A stretch of 38,690 nucleotides of DNA. Source: a virus. The stretch covers positions 1-38,690 of the IMG/VR virus record IMGVR_UViG_3300045257_000201; one strand, written 5' to 3'. Shown in pieces: positions 29,298-37,955 of the stretch. Under the pieces are notes generated by a model, which saw only the letters and a list, made by a program, of their open reading frames with translations, searched no databases and was not told the origin of the DNA. Position 1 is the first letter of the stretch, and every line of letters starts with the position of its first letter. The position numbers and the translations under genes are program-made.

Positions 29298-30515
29298 ATG
29301 GCTGATATTAAGTTTTCACAATTTGCAGCAGGCGGAAACGTTAAAGTCGGTGACATAGTTGTCGGCCTTAGAGATGCTGATAATGCGAAATTCACATTTC
29401 CAGGAACCGGATTTTCCGATGCTGATGGAAATTTCATTCTTGGATACTCCACATCTGGAGGAGGATCTATAAATCATCTATTTATAGAGAATGCAGCAGC
29501 TACTTTTGCACCCGAGCTTTCTGCAAGGGGAACAGATACAAATATAGATCTGCAAATATCCAGCAAGGGAACGGGAAGCGTCCTAGTAAATACCCTTGAT
29601 ATAGATTCAGTCGGAAATATTTCGGGAATTGTCTCTGCAATTTTTCCGGGTTCTTCAAGTGGGTCGGCAACATTGTTAGCCCAGGCAGCTGCTGGAACTC
29701 CAACCTTGCAACTTCCAAATACATCCGGGATATTGGCTCTTGCAAGCGCAATCCCAGCATTACCTCTTTCCTTGGCAAATGGCGGGACTGGGGCATCTTT
29801 GACGGCTAGCAATGGGGGCATCTTTTATTCCAATGCAACGACTGGGGCTATATTGTCTGGAACGGCTACGGCAGACCGGGTTCTACTCTCTGGAAGCTCC
29901 TCAGCGCCATCATGGAGCGTTACAACTTATCCAAGCACCACAACAATTAACCGACTTCTATATAGCTCATCAAATGATGTGGTTGGCCAAGTTACGGCCG
30001 CCAATAGCGCAGTCCTAGTAAGTGGTTCAACAGGTGTTCCTGTCTGGTCAAATACTATGACAAACGGCCAGATTATAATTGGATCAACAGGTGCTCAACC
30101 TCAAGCAGCATCTATAACGGCTGGAGCAGGAATATCAATTACACCAGGCGCCGCATCATTAACTATCGCCGCAACAGCTGGTGGTGGTGGGCTTGTCTGG
30201 TCAACTATAGCAGGAACATCACAATCAGCGACGGTCAATACGGGCTGGATCCCACAGAATGTTGGACTCACTACTATCACATTACCGTCTACCGCTGCAA
30301 TTGGTTCATTTGTCTCAATACAAGGGCAAGGTTCTGGAGGTTGGTTAATAGATGCTCCAGGAACTCAAATAATTCGAATTGGATCCTCGCCAACTAGCGC
30401 GGGGGGGACGGTATCTTCAGCAAATAGATATGATGCTATAACTCTAGTATGCATAGTGGCAGATACTGAATGGGCAATGTACGGACCAGTTTCGTCCGGT
30501 TTTGTGATTACTTAA
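29298..30515 (+). CDS. Fibre protein with Gly-Gly-Thr-Gly repeats (405 aa)
   Basis: The N-terminus (MADIKFSQFAAGG, VKVGDIVVGLRDADNAKF) is a known type of fibre attachment segment. The shaft contains LANGGTGASLTASNGGIFYS, a common trimeric fibre repeat. The last about 105 residues (TTITLPSTAAIGSFVSIQGQ onward to DAITLVCIVADTEWAMYG) form a head domain that recurs in the next gene at clear similarity. It is probably one subunit of the host-binding apparatus. Confidence 0.75.
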   Translation: MADIKFSQFAAGGNVKVGDIVVGLRDADNAKFTFPGTGFSDADGNFILGYSTSGGGSINHLFIENAAATFAPELSARGTDTNIDLQISSKGTGSVLVNTLDIDSVGNISGIVSAIFPGSSSGSATLLAQAAAGTPTLQLPNTSGILALASAIPALPLSLANGGTGASLTASNGGIFYSNATTGAILSGTATADRVLLSGSSSAPSWSVTTYPSTTTINRLLYSSSNDVVGQVTAANSAVLVSGSTGVPVWSNTMTNGQIIIGSTGAQPQAASITAGAGISITPGAASLTIAATAGGGGLVWSTIAGTSQSATVNTGWIPQNVGLTTITLPSTAAIGSFVSIQGQGSGGWLIDAPGTQIIRIGSSPTSAGGTVSSANRYDAITLVCIVADTEWAMYGPVSSGFVIT

Positions 30516-30525
30516 GGGATTAAAA

Positions 30526-31965
30526 ATGGCAAATAATAGTTTAAATAATGACAGTGTCCCATTAGTTCCTGATTTTGGCGGGACTGGTATAGCAAATGTT
30601 GGAACAATAACGGTAGGTGGCAACACGGAATTCTCCGGAGCCTTTACCTTTGTCGGAACTTTAACAGGTAATACAGCGGTTACTTTTCCTACATCTGGTA
30701 CCCTAGCTACTACATCTGGTGCTTCAGGTATCGTTAATGCGGGAACGGGAAACCAAATAACATACTATGCGACAACCGGGAATGCGGTTTCAGGGCTTGC
30801 CGGAGCTAATGGTTCTGTCTTGGTAACTGACAACACTGGCGTCCCATCGATGCTAGCTAATCCAGCTGCAACGGGTAGAGTACTCCAATCAGCAAATGGC
30901 AATATCCCATTCTGGTCTACTCCGAGTTACGCTAATACTTATGCCGTTTCTACTCTTTTGTATGCAAGTTCATCTGACACAGTGACTGGGTTAGCCACAA
31001 CAAACAGAGCCTCGCTCTCAACTAATTCAACGGGCGTACCAACTTGGCTTGCTTTAACTGACGGTCAGGTTGTCGTTGGAAGCTCAGCTGGAAGTCCGGC
31101 TGCTGCATCTTTAACGGCAGGGACTGGTATTAGTATTACGCCTGGATCAAACAGCATAACCATTGCAAATACCGGAGGCTCTGGAACTGTAAATAACGGA
31201 ACGGCAAATCAAATTGGATATTATGCAACCACTGGAACTGCTATATCTGGCCTTACTGGCTCAAATGGATCTGTACTGGTAACTAATAACACAGGTGTTC
31301 CATCGATGCTAGCTAATCCGACCGCAGACGGTAGACATTTAACATCTGCTAATGCTGCTATTCCTTTATGGTCAACGTCAAGCTATGCAGATACATTTGG
31401 CGTCTCTACCATTTTGTATGCCAGCTCAGCAAATACAGTAACTGGTTTGGCTACTACAAATAGAGCATCACTTTCTACAAATTCTACTGGAGTGCCCACT
31501 TGGCTTGCGTTGACAGATGGTCAGATTGTAGTCGGAAGTAGCGCAGGAAGTCCCGCAGCCGCATCATTAAGCGCAGGAACGGGTATTAGTATCACTCCAG
31601 GGTCTAACAGCATATCGATTGCTGCAACGGGCGTATCTGGCATTACATGGGCCAATATTTCAGGAACAACCCAAACAGCAGCAGTTAATACAGGATATGT
31701 CGTAGGAAATGCAAGCCAAACTACAATTACTCTCCCAACTACAGCGGCACTGGGGTCAGTTGTTATAGTTCAAGGTAAGGGAGCAGGCGGATTTATACTT
31801 GCTGCCGGAGCAGGACAGACAATACAAGTGGGTCAGTCAGCAACCTCAACAGCAGGGTCGGTAACATCCGCTGCTAATTATGATGCCATTCAGGTGGTGT
31901 GTATTACGGCAAATACGACATGGGCCACATCATATGTTCTCAGCTCAGGCGTTACGGTAGCTTAA
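30526..31965 (+). CDS. Fibre protein with a duplicated 145-aa shaft module (479 aa)
   Basis: After an N-terminal part with FGGTGIANVGTITVGGN, a module of about 145 residues occurs twice in tandem (about 72-219 and 222-367; landmark NNTGVPSMLANP, then NRASLSTNSTGVPTWLALTD). A third copy is in the 33355 gene. The C-terminal 105 residues match the head of the 29298 product. The module boundaries and the shared head show repeated shuffling among these genes. No enzyme motif is seen. Confidence 0.78.
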   Translation: MANNSLNNDSVPLVPDFGGTGIANVGTITVGGNTEFSGAFTFVGTLTGNTAVTFPTSGTLATTSGASGIVNAGTGNQITYYATTGNAVSGLAGANGSVLVTDNTGVPSMLANPAATGRVLQSANGNIPFWSTPSYANTYAVSTLLYASSSDTVTGLATTNRASLSTNSTGVPTWLALTDGQVVVGSSAGSPAAASLTAGTGISITPGSNSITIANTGGSGTVNNGTANQIGYYATTGTAISGLTGSNGSVLVTNNTGVPSMLANPTADGRHLTSANAAIPLWSTSSYADTFGVSTILYASSANTVTGLATTNRASLSTNSTGVPTWLALTDGQIVVGSSAGSPAAASLSAGTGISITPGSNSISIAATGVSGITWANISGTTQTAAVNTGYVVGNASQTTITLPTTAALGSVVIVQGKGAGGFILAAGAGQTIQVGQSATSTAGSVTSAANYDAIQVVCITANTTWATSYVLSSGVTVA

Positions 31966-32420
31966 TGGCAGTTAATACGCAACTAAATACAGCCACAGTT
32001 CCATTATCCATTTTTAAAAGTGTGGTTAACGTATCGTCGGCTCAAATATTGTCTATGTATACAACTCCAGTACTTCTAGTTCCAGCTCAGGGGTCTCATA
32101 AATTTATCTTCGTTCATGATGTCTTTGTTGAATATGCTCGTGGTGCTACTTCTTATTCAAACGGAAGTGGCGTTTCATTTCAATATGGGAATGCAGGATC
32201 AGATACTTCAACAACAATATTTATGAGCTCAAATATTGATTTAACTGGAGCGGCGAGTGATTTTGCCGGAGATCCTGTAATTCCTTTTACAACGTTTGGA
32301 TCATTGAGTGACTGGTTAAACCAAGGAATCTATGTAGGAACCAGCGTTAACAGCTTTATTAATGGTGATGGAACGTTAAGGATTGAAGTTTTTTATACTA
32401 TTGTAACTACTACGGCTTAG
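31965..32420 (+). CDS. Small fibre-tip or decoration protein, paralogue A (151 aa)
   Basis: I place the start at ATG 31965, which overlaps the previous stop, rather than an upstream frame. The pattern is shared with the next two genes: a short N-terminal peptide (MAVNTQLNTATVP), SSAQILSMYTTPVLLVPAQG, FVHDVFVEY and a TIVTTTA end. Its first about 36 bases are nearly identical to those of paralogue B, showing recent duplication. The same body is fused to other domains in the 37956 gene. Confidence 0.72.
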   Translation: MAVNTQLNTATVPLSIFKSVVNVSSAQILSMYTTPVLLVPAQGSHKFIFVHDVFVEYARGATSYSNGSGVSFQYGNAGSDTSTTIFMSSNIDLTGAASDFAGDPVIPFTTFGSLSDWLNQGIYVGTSVNSFINGDGTLRIEVFYTIVTTTA

Positions 32421-32428
32421 AGGAAAAA

Positions 32429-32887
32429 ATGGCAGTTAATACGCAACTAAATACAGCTACAGTCCCTAGCCCCGTTTTTACAACTACGGTTACTTTGTCA
32501 TCGGCAGACATACAATCAATGTATACAGCTGGAATCGTTTTAATTGCAGCTCAAGGCACTCATACTGTTGTTATGGTTCATGATGTATTTTTTGAATATA
32601 TTTTTGTTACAACAGAATATATAGATGGAGATCTGCCTCAAATCTCCTATGGAATTCTTAATGCGGACTTCAACATAACTCCTATTATGATTTTATCAAA
32701 TCTTTTCGTTACTACTGAAAGCCAGTTTTACCAAACGAATGGGGCTGATACTGGAGGGGTGATTCTTGCATCTCTTGGATGTGTTAATACAGGAGTCTAT
32801 ATATCAAATTATTCTGCTAATTTTAGCGGTGGCGATTCAACGGCAAAAATAACATTAACTTATTCTGTGATAACTACTACGGCTTAA
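32429..32887 (+). CDS. Small fibre-tip or decoration protein, paralogue B (152 aa)
   Basis: It has the same layout as paralogue A: MAVNTQLNTATVP, SSADIQSMYTAGIVLIAAQG, MVHDVFFEY, and the SVITTTA end. The middle of the protein differs strongly (more acidic and aromatic), so diversification is concentrated there. AGAGGAAAAA precedes the ATG. Probably a trimeric beta domain on the tail or head surface. Confidence 0.72.
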   Translation: MAVNTQLNTATVPSPVFTTTVTLSSADIQSMYTAGIVLIAAQGTHTVVMVHDVFFEYIFVTTEYIDGDLPQISYGILNADFNITPIMILSNLFVTTESQFYQTNGADTGGVILASLGCVNTGVYISNYSANFSGGDSTAKITLTYSVITTTA

Positions 32888-32889
32888 TT

Positions 32890-33342
32890 ATGACAATAAA
32901 TACTCAAATAAACTCAACCATAGAATATTTAAAGTCTACGGTAACCCTTTCATCGGCTAACCTTAAAGCTATGTATGCCACTCCGGTTTTGATGATTCCA
33001 GCTCAAGGTGCTCACACAATTATCGTTATTCATGATGTTTTTTATGAGCTTGTTTATACTGCTCCTGCTTATACTGGTGGCAATAGTGGACAGATAGTTC
33101 TTCAATATGGAAATACAGCTCATGCAGGAAGTTCTAATTACGCCAATCTTTCAGGAACACTTCTTATTGTAAATGCGAATTATATTAATGTTGGACTAGA
33201 GATAAACAATAACTTAACGGGCGCTATAAGCGGAATTATAAATACGGCCATATATGCATCAAATGTTACATCGGCTTATGCCACAGGAAATGGATTGGTC
33301 AATTGCACCATGTTTTATTCAATTATAAACACGATTAGTTAA
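32890..33342 (+). CDS. Small fibre-tip or decoration protein, paralogue C (150 aa)
   Basis: The third tandem copy: MTINTQINSTIE, SSANLKAMYATPVLMIPAQG, VIHDVFYEL, YSIINTIS end. It starts 3 bases after paralogue B, with no clear ribosome site of its own, so it is probably translated by coupling. The central part again varies from the other two. Confidence 0.72.
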   Translation: MTINTQINSTIEYLKSTVTLSSANLKAMYATPVLMIPAQGAHTIIVIHDVFYELVYTAPAYTGGNSGQIVLQYGNTAHAGSSNYANLSGTLLIVNANYINVGLEINNNLTGAISGIINTAIYASNVTSAYATGNGLVNCTMFYSIINTIS

Positions 33343-33354
33343 GAGGGATAAGTA

Positions 33355-34647
33355 ATGGCAATTGCAAACCAACTAAATACTGCGACAACGCCAATTAGCA
33401 TTCCGGAAGGCGGGACCGGTCAAACAACCAATACAGCCGCTATAAATGCGCTTGTAAGTGCTGCATCTCTAACTACAGCCACGGTGGCAACGGATGATTT
33501 GGTCCTTATACAAGATACAAGTGATTCAAATAACTTAAAGAGTGTGACAACCCAATCAATTGCCAACCTTGCTGTATCAGGGGTAACAAGCGTATCCGGG
33601 ACGACCAATAGGATAACCTCAACTGGAGGATCAACTCCGGTTATAGATATCTCGGCTTCGTATGTTGGTCAAAGCTCAATAACTACATTGGGAACCATTT
33701 CTAGCGGTGTTTGGGGCTCAAGTGCCACAGTTATTGGGGCTTCAAGTGGGGGGACTGGCGTTGCAAATACGGGGACGATTACAGTTGGTGGAAATACAGC
33801 GTTTTCTGGAGCCTTTACATTTACAGGGACCATTACTGGAAATACTGGGGTCACCTTTCCAACTAGTGGAACCTTACAAACAACTACCGGGGCGTCAGGT
33901 ACGGTTAACTCTGGAACGGCTAATCAAATAGCTTATTACGCTACAACGACGAACGCGGTTTCAGGATTAACGGGCGCAAATGGATCAGTGCTTGTCACAA
34001 ACAATACTGGTGTGCCATCTATGTTAGAAAATCCTGGAGCAGCTGGACGTGTTTTTCAGTCTGCTAATGCTGCTATTCCCGTCTGGTCTACTTCAAGTTA
34101 TGCTGATACGTATGCTGTGTCAACGATTCTATATGCTAGTTCTGCCAATACAGTGACTGGGTTAGCCACAACAAATAGAGCCTCGCTCTCAACTAATTCA
34201 ACAGGGGTTCCAACTTGGTTAGCCTTAACAGATGGCCAGGTGGTTGTAGGCAGTTCAGCTGGGAGTCCAGCAGCAGCGACAATTACAGCAGGTTCTGGAA
34301 TAACGGTTACCAATGCATCTAATGCGATAACGATAGCCGCAACAGCTGGTTCGGTTAGTGGTGCGGCAAAGTTTTGGCTTCTTGCAGCAGGGGCTGGAAC
34401 ATCAATCACGGCTAGCTTTAATGTTACGAGCATTACAGATGTAGGGGCAGGGTTATTAGATGTCACAATTGCTACTGACTTTTCTAGTGCAAACTGGGTA
34501 GGATTTTCTTCTACTGTGTCTGCAGAAGCAACAACAAGATGTTATTTCTCTGCAAGAGCGGCAGGAACGTGTTCTGTTTTTAATTTTAACGGGGCCTCAA
34601 AGGGAGACCCAACAACCTATTCTGTGGCTGGGTTTGGCGATCAATAA
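33355..34647 (+). CDS. Fibre protein with mixed modules (430 aa)
   Basis: This product joins pieces seen elsewhere: an N-terminal tag like paralogues A-C (MAIANQLNTATTP), a GGTGQTTNTAAINAL turn, an ATDDLVLIQDTSDSNNLKSV segment that recurs in the 37956 gene, one copy of the 145-residue shaft module shared with the 30526 gene, and a C-terminal AKFWLLAAGAGTSI domain of about 95 residues that matches the end of the 35111 product. It is a clear product of domain exchange. Confidence 0.78.
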   Translation: MAIANQLNTATTPISIPEGGTGQTTNTAAINALVSAASLTTATVATDDLVLIQDTSDSNNLKSVTTQSIANLAVSGVTSVSGTTNRITSTGGSTPVIDISASYVGQSSITTLGTISSGVWGSSATVIGASSGGTGVANTGTITVGGNTAFSGAFTFTGTITGNTGVTFPTSGTLQTTTGASGTVNSGTANQIAYYATTTNAVSGLTGANGSVLVTNNTGVPSMLENPGAAGRVFQSANAAIPVWSTSSYADTYAVSTILYASSANTVTGLATTNRASLSTNSTGVPTWLALTDGQVVVGSSAGSPAAATITAGSGITVTNASNAITIAATAGSVSGAAKFWLLAAGAGTSITASFNVTSITDVGAGLLDVTIATDFSSANWVGFSSTVSAEATTRCYFSARAAGTCSVFNFNGASKGDPTTYSVAGFGDQ

Positions 34648-34659
34648 TTGGAGAGTTTA

Positions 34660-35100
34660 ATGAGACATTTAATAAAAAAGAAAGACGGTTCGGTGGCGAT
34701 TATGACAACAGTTTCGGATGACATCGATCCTTCAGATGAATTTTTAAAATGGAGCCAGGAGGCGAATGACGAAATAGAATCTCATCGCCCAATGGAAGAA
34801 TCCGAAATTCCACAAGATAGGTATTTTAGAGGTGCTTGGATCCATAAGGATGATTCCATAGATGTAGATATTGATAAAGCAAAAAATATTCATAGGGACG
34901 TTATACGGGAACTTAGAAAGCCATTATTAGAAGCATTAGATATTGAATTTACTAGGGCATCTGAATCTAAAGATGAATCTAAAATGAAAGAATTAATAGA
35001 TAAGAAGAATGCATTGCGAGATGTAACTCAACATTCTATTCTTTTAAACGCTTCGACGCCAGAAGAAATAAAATCTTTTATGCCTGAAATTCTAAAATAA
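34660..35100 (+). CDS. Fibre assembly chaperone-like protein (146 aa)
   Basis: I choose ATG 34660 (GGAGAG upstream) over the TTG at 34648. The product is charged and helical. FRGAWIHKDDSIDVDIDKAK, then RELRKPLLEALDIEFTRA and KKNALRDVTQ follow the pattern of phage tail-fibre assembly proteins that carry a RxAW segment, a DMxKAxxI helix and a LLxALDxEyxRA helix. Such proteins help nearby fibres fold and trimerise. It sits in the middle of the fibre genes. Confidence 0.7.
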   Translation: MRHLIKKKDGSVAIMTTVSDDIDPSDEFLKWSQEANDEIESHRPMEESEIPQDRYFRGAWIHKDDSIDVDIDKAKNIHRDVIRELRKPLLEALDIEFTRASESKDESKMKELIDKKNALRDVTQHSILLNASTPEEIKSFMPEILK

Positions 35101-35110
35101 GAGGGTTACT

Positions 35111-36487
35111 ATGCCAGTTTTAAGCTATCAAATTAATTCCCCTGGCCAAGGCGGCGTTAATCCTAAGATTACATATATTTTCACGAATGATCCCGTTGCA
35201 GTTGTGACCCAGACAGGATATATAGATTGGCTAGCTAATCCTCAAGGAATTTATCCTGGAGACATAGCTTTGGTTGTTACGCGAGAAACTCCAACATCTA
35301 CTTTAGGTGCGGGATTTTATGAGTTTGTTCGAGTTGGAATGGGACCACATTGGGATTTGATTCCAGAAAATGGGTCTGCTGCAAACGTAAACTCAGTAGT
35401 TGGAACCCCTGACCAAACTGTAGCCTTTCCTAGCACGGGAAATGTTGTTATTTCAATTGCAGATAGTCCACACCTTCCAGGAACAGGATCTGTTGGTCTT
35501 CCAAAAGGCACAACGGCAGAACAATCAGGTATAGATGGATCTATAAGATTTAATACTCAGACTCTATTGTTTGAAGCAACAAAAGATGGGGTTGTCTGGG
35601 AAACGATACAAACAGACACAAACACAGTTACAAGTATATCGGGAACTACGAACCAAATTATTGCGTCTGCCTCAGTTGGAGATGTCGTTATTTCTATAGA
35701 TCCAGACCCTAGATTGCCTGGAACGGGATCTGTAACATTACCTAGCGGAACTACTGCTGAGCAGGCCGGTATTGCAGGGTCTATAAGATTTAATACTCAA
35801 ACATTGGTCTTTGAAAGCACAAAAGATGGCATTGTGTGGGATGTAATAGAAAGTAGTGGAACAGGCGTAATGAGTGTTTCTGGAACGACAAACAGAATTA
35901 CATCTACAGGTGGTGCGACTCCAGTTATAGACATTGCAGCAACATATGTCGGGCAAACCTCAATTACAACCTTGGGAACAGTGGCAACAGGAGCCTGGAA
36001 TGCAAGCACAATATCTGTCCCATTCGGAGGTACAGGTAATACAACTTTCACACCTTACTCATTGATAACGGCTAATACGACGGGAACTGGGGCGTTGCAA
36101 CCCCTTTCATCCTTGGGGACATCCGGGCAAGTTTTGACCTCAAATGGAGCTGGGGCATATCCAACCTGGCAGGCAGCTGGAGGTGGCGGGGGGAGTGGTT
36201 CTTCACAGTTTTGGGTAGAAACAAATGGAGCAGGAACATCCATATTAACCTCATATAATGTATCTAGCATTGTTGATAATGGAACAGGTAATTTAACGGT
36301 TATCTTTACAACACAATTTGCAACATCAAACTACGTTGTAAACGTTAGCACGTTTAGACTTGGAAACGGATACAATCCTGCTATTATAGGACAATCAGCA
36401 ACTCAGGTTAACGTTGCAAATAATAATGGTTCTGGACTATTTACAGATCCAACTAGATGGTATGTGTGTGGTTTTGGGGTTCAATAA
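35111..36487 (+). CDS. Fibre protein with internal repeat (458 aa)
   Basis: The N-terminal 85 residues (MPVLSYQINSPGQGGVNPKI) match those of the 36746 and 37956 products and are probably the attachment domain. A segment of about 60 residues occurs twice (landmark LPGTGSVTLPSGTTAEQAGI, then GSIRFNTQTLVFE). A GGTG turn, a glycine linker and a C-terminal FWVETNGAGTSI domain follow, the last shared with the 33355 product. Probably a trimeric fibre subunit. Confidence 0.78.
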   Translation: MPVLSYQINSPGQGGVNPKITYIFTNDPVAVVTQTGYIDWLANPQGIYPGDIALVVTRETPTSTLGAGFYEFVRVGMGPHWDLIPENGSAANVNSVVGTPDQTVAFPSTGNVVISIADSPHLPGTGSVGLPKGTTAEQSGIDGSIRFNTQTLLFEATKDGVVWETIQTDTNTVTSISGTTNQIIASASVGDVVISIDPDPRLPGTGSVTLPSGTTAEQAGIAGSIRFNTQTLVFESTKDGIVWDVIESSGTGVMSVSGTTNRITSTGGATPVIDIAATYVGQTSITTLGTVATGAWNASTISVPFGGTGNTTFTPYSLITANTTGTGALQPLSSLGTSGQVLTSNGAGAYPTWQAAGGGGGSGSSQFWVETNGAGTSILTSYNVSSIVDNGTGNLTVIFTTQFATSNYVVNVSTFRLGNGYNPAIIGQSATQVNVANNNGSGLFTDPTRWYVCGFGVQ

Positions 36488-36503
36488 GTTTTTGTGGAGT
36501 TAT

Positions 36504-36731
36504 ATGGCAATAACAATTGTAATAATAACGATATCATTGATTGTTGGAACGGGTGTAATGTTTTATTCGAAAGTTACTCATAAAGATGAGACACAAATAG
36601 AAAAAACAATAGAAACAGTAATTGAAAAACAATTAGAAGGTGCATTAAATTTACCAGATGATTCTTTAAAAGGAAAAATCGATTTCATGGTTCGACCTAT
36701 TGATCAGGAAGACGACAAAAATAAACTATAA
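36504..36731 (+). CDS. Small membrane protein within the fibre genes (75 aa)
   Basis: I start it at ATG 36504, with GTGGAG upstream, not inside the previous gene. One hydrophobic helix (about 2-20, core ITIVIITISLIVG) is followed by a charged helical domain (ETQIEKTIETVIEKQLEG) and an acidic/lysine end. An N-terminal anchor plus a soluble helical domain is the layout of inner-membrane spanins and some holins, so this is one lysis candidate in a genome that lacks obvious lysis genes. Confidence 0.65.
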   Translation: MAITIVIITISLIVGTGVMFYSKVTHKDETQIEKTIETVIEKQLEGALNLPDDSLKGKIDFMVRPIDQEDDKNKL

Positions 36732-36745
36732 AAGGAGAGATAGAC

Positions 36746-37945
36746 ATGCCAATTTTAAGCTTACAAATTAACGAACCCGGACAAGCAGGTGTAAAGCCCG
36801 CGATCGTTAGAATTCAGACGAACGATACATTAGCTGAAGTGCTTGTTACAGGATATCTTGACCATCAATTTGCTGAAAACATTCCTATTCAAAATGGCAT
36901 GATGGCGCTTGTTGAGACTAAGCCAAGTCAAAACTCACCCATAACTCAAAGTAGCTGGTTAGATGTGACATTTGCATCGGGGCGATGGTCATTAACGCCA
37001 ACAGCTGTAGCACCTGGATCAATAACATTACCAACAATCGCAAATCATATTGCTGTCTTTACTGATGTTGCTGGTTCTTTAGCTGAAGATACAAGTGTCG
37101 CAATTAATGGCGGAAATATACAAGCTGGACTTTCCGGAACAGCTGGTTATTTGGCCTCATTTCCATCTGCAGCTTTAAAAGGATCTTTTAGAGTAACGGC
37201 CGTTGCAAATACAGGTGACACCCTAGTTACGCTATCCAATGTGGCTCACGGTCAAGCTTCTGTCTACTCAATTCCAGACGCTGGGAATGCTGTAGGTAGA
37301 ATTTTAGCCGGAGCTAGTGCGACACCTTTTGTAACAAATCATATTTTAACAGCATCTGGAACAGGCGGCGTTGTATCTAATGATGCGGCAACCGCTATAA
37401 ATGGTGGAAATATTCAGGCTGGCTTATCTGGAACGGCTGGCTATCTTGCATCTTTCCCATCAACAGCGTTAAAAGGATCATTTAGAGTGGTTGCTGTGGA
37501 TAACACTGGCGATACATTAGTTACACTTTCTAATGTTGCTCATGGTCAGGCCACGGTTTATAGCATTCCAGATGCAGGTAATGCACTTGGCCGTGTATTG
37601 GTTGGTGCTACCGCAACTCCATTTACAACTGCTCATTTGTTAGCTTCATCTGGAACAGGCGGATTAGTTGCTGATTCAGGTATAGCCACAGCTGCAGTTC
37701 AGCTTAGCGCAAATATAAAAGCAGCTACAACTGGAAATATTGGTGGGGCAGGAGCTGGACCGATAACAGTTACCGTTGCAGGATTAACAACAGCATCGGT
37801 CGTGGTTTGCACCATTGAATCATCAAGTAATGCCGTATCGGTTCTTCATGCTACTGCAGGAACAGGTAATTTTGATGTTACTTTCAGTGGTGATCCAGGT
37901 GCAAGCTGCCTTCTAAATTATGTGGCATTTATTGCAGCTCAATAA
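36746..37945 (+). CDS. Fibre protein with 98-aa tandem repeat (399 aa)
   Basis: The N-terminal attachment domain (MPILSLQINEPGQAGVKPAI) is shared with the neighbours. From residue 119 a 98-residue unit (AINGGNIQAGLSGTAGYLAS, ALKGSFRV, NTGDTLVTLSNVAHGQ) is repeated in tandem (37100-37393 and from 37394 to about 37680). The C-terminus is a short beta domain (GPITVTVAGLTTASVVVCTI). AAAGGAGAG precedes the ATG. Copy number variation of this unit would change fibre length. Confidence 0.78.
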   Translation: MPILSLQINEPGQAGVKPAIVRIQTNDTLAEVLVTGYLDHQFAENIPIQNGMMALVETKPSQNSPITQSSWLDVTFASGRWSLTPTAVAPGSITLPTIANHIAVFTDVAGSLAEDTSVAINGGNIQAGLSGTAGYLASFPSAALKGSFRVTAVANTGDTLVTLSNVAHGQASVYSIPDAGNAVGRILAGASATPFVTNHILTASGTGGVVSNDAATAINGGNIQAGLSGTAGYLASFPSTALKGSFRVVAVDNTGDTLVTLSNVAHGQATVYSIPDAGNALGRVLVGATATPFTTAHLLASSGTGGLVADSGIATAAVQLSANIKAATTGNIGGAGAGPITVTVAGLTTASVVVCTIESSSNAVSVLHATAGTGNFDVTFSGDPGASCLLNYVAFIAAQ

Positions 37946-37955
37946 GGAGATTGAA

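Noticed and set aside
29474-29821. Long antisense frames in fibre genes (also near 28075, 33669, 34098, 35797)
   Set aside because: They mirror the codon pattern of low-complexity Ala/Thr/Gly fibre genes and lack ribosome sites.
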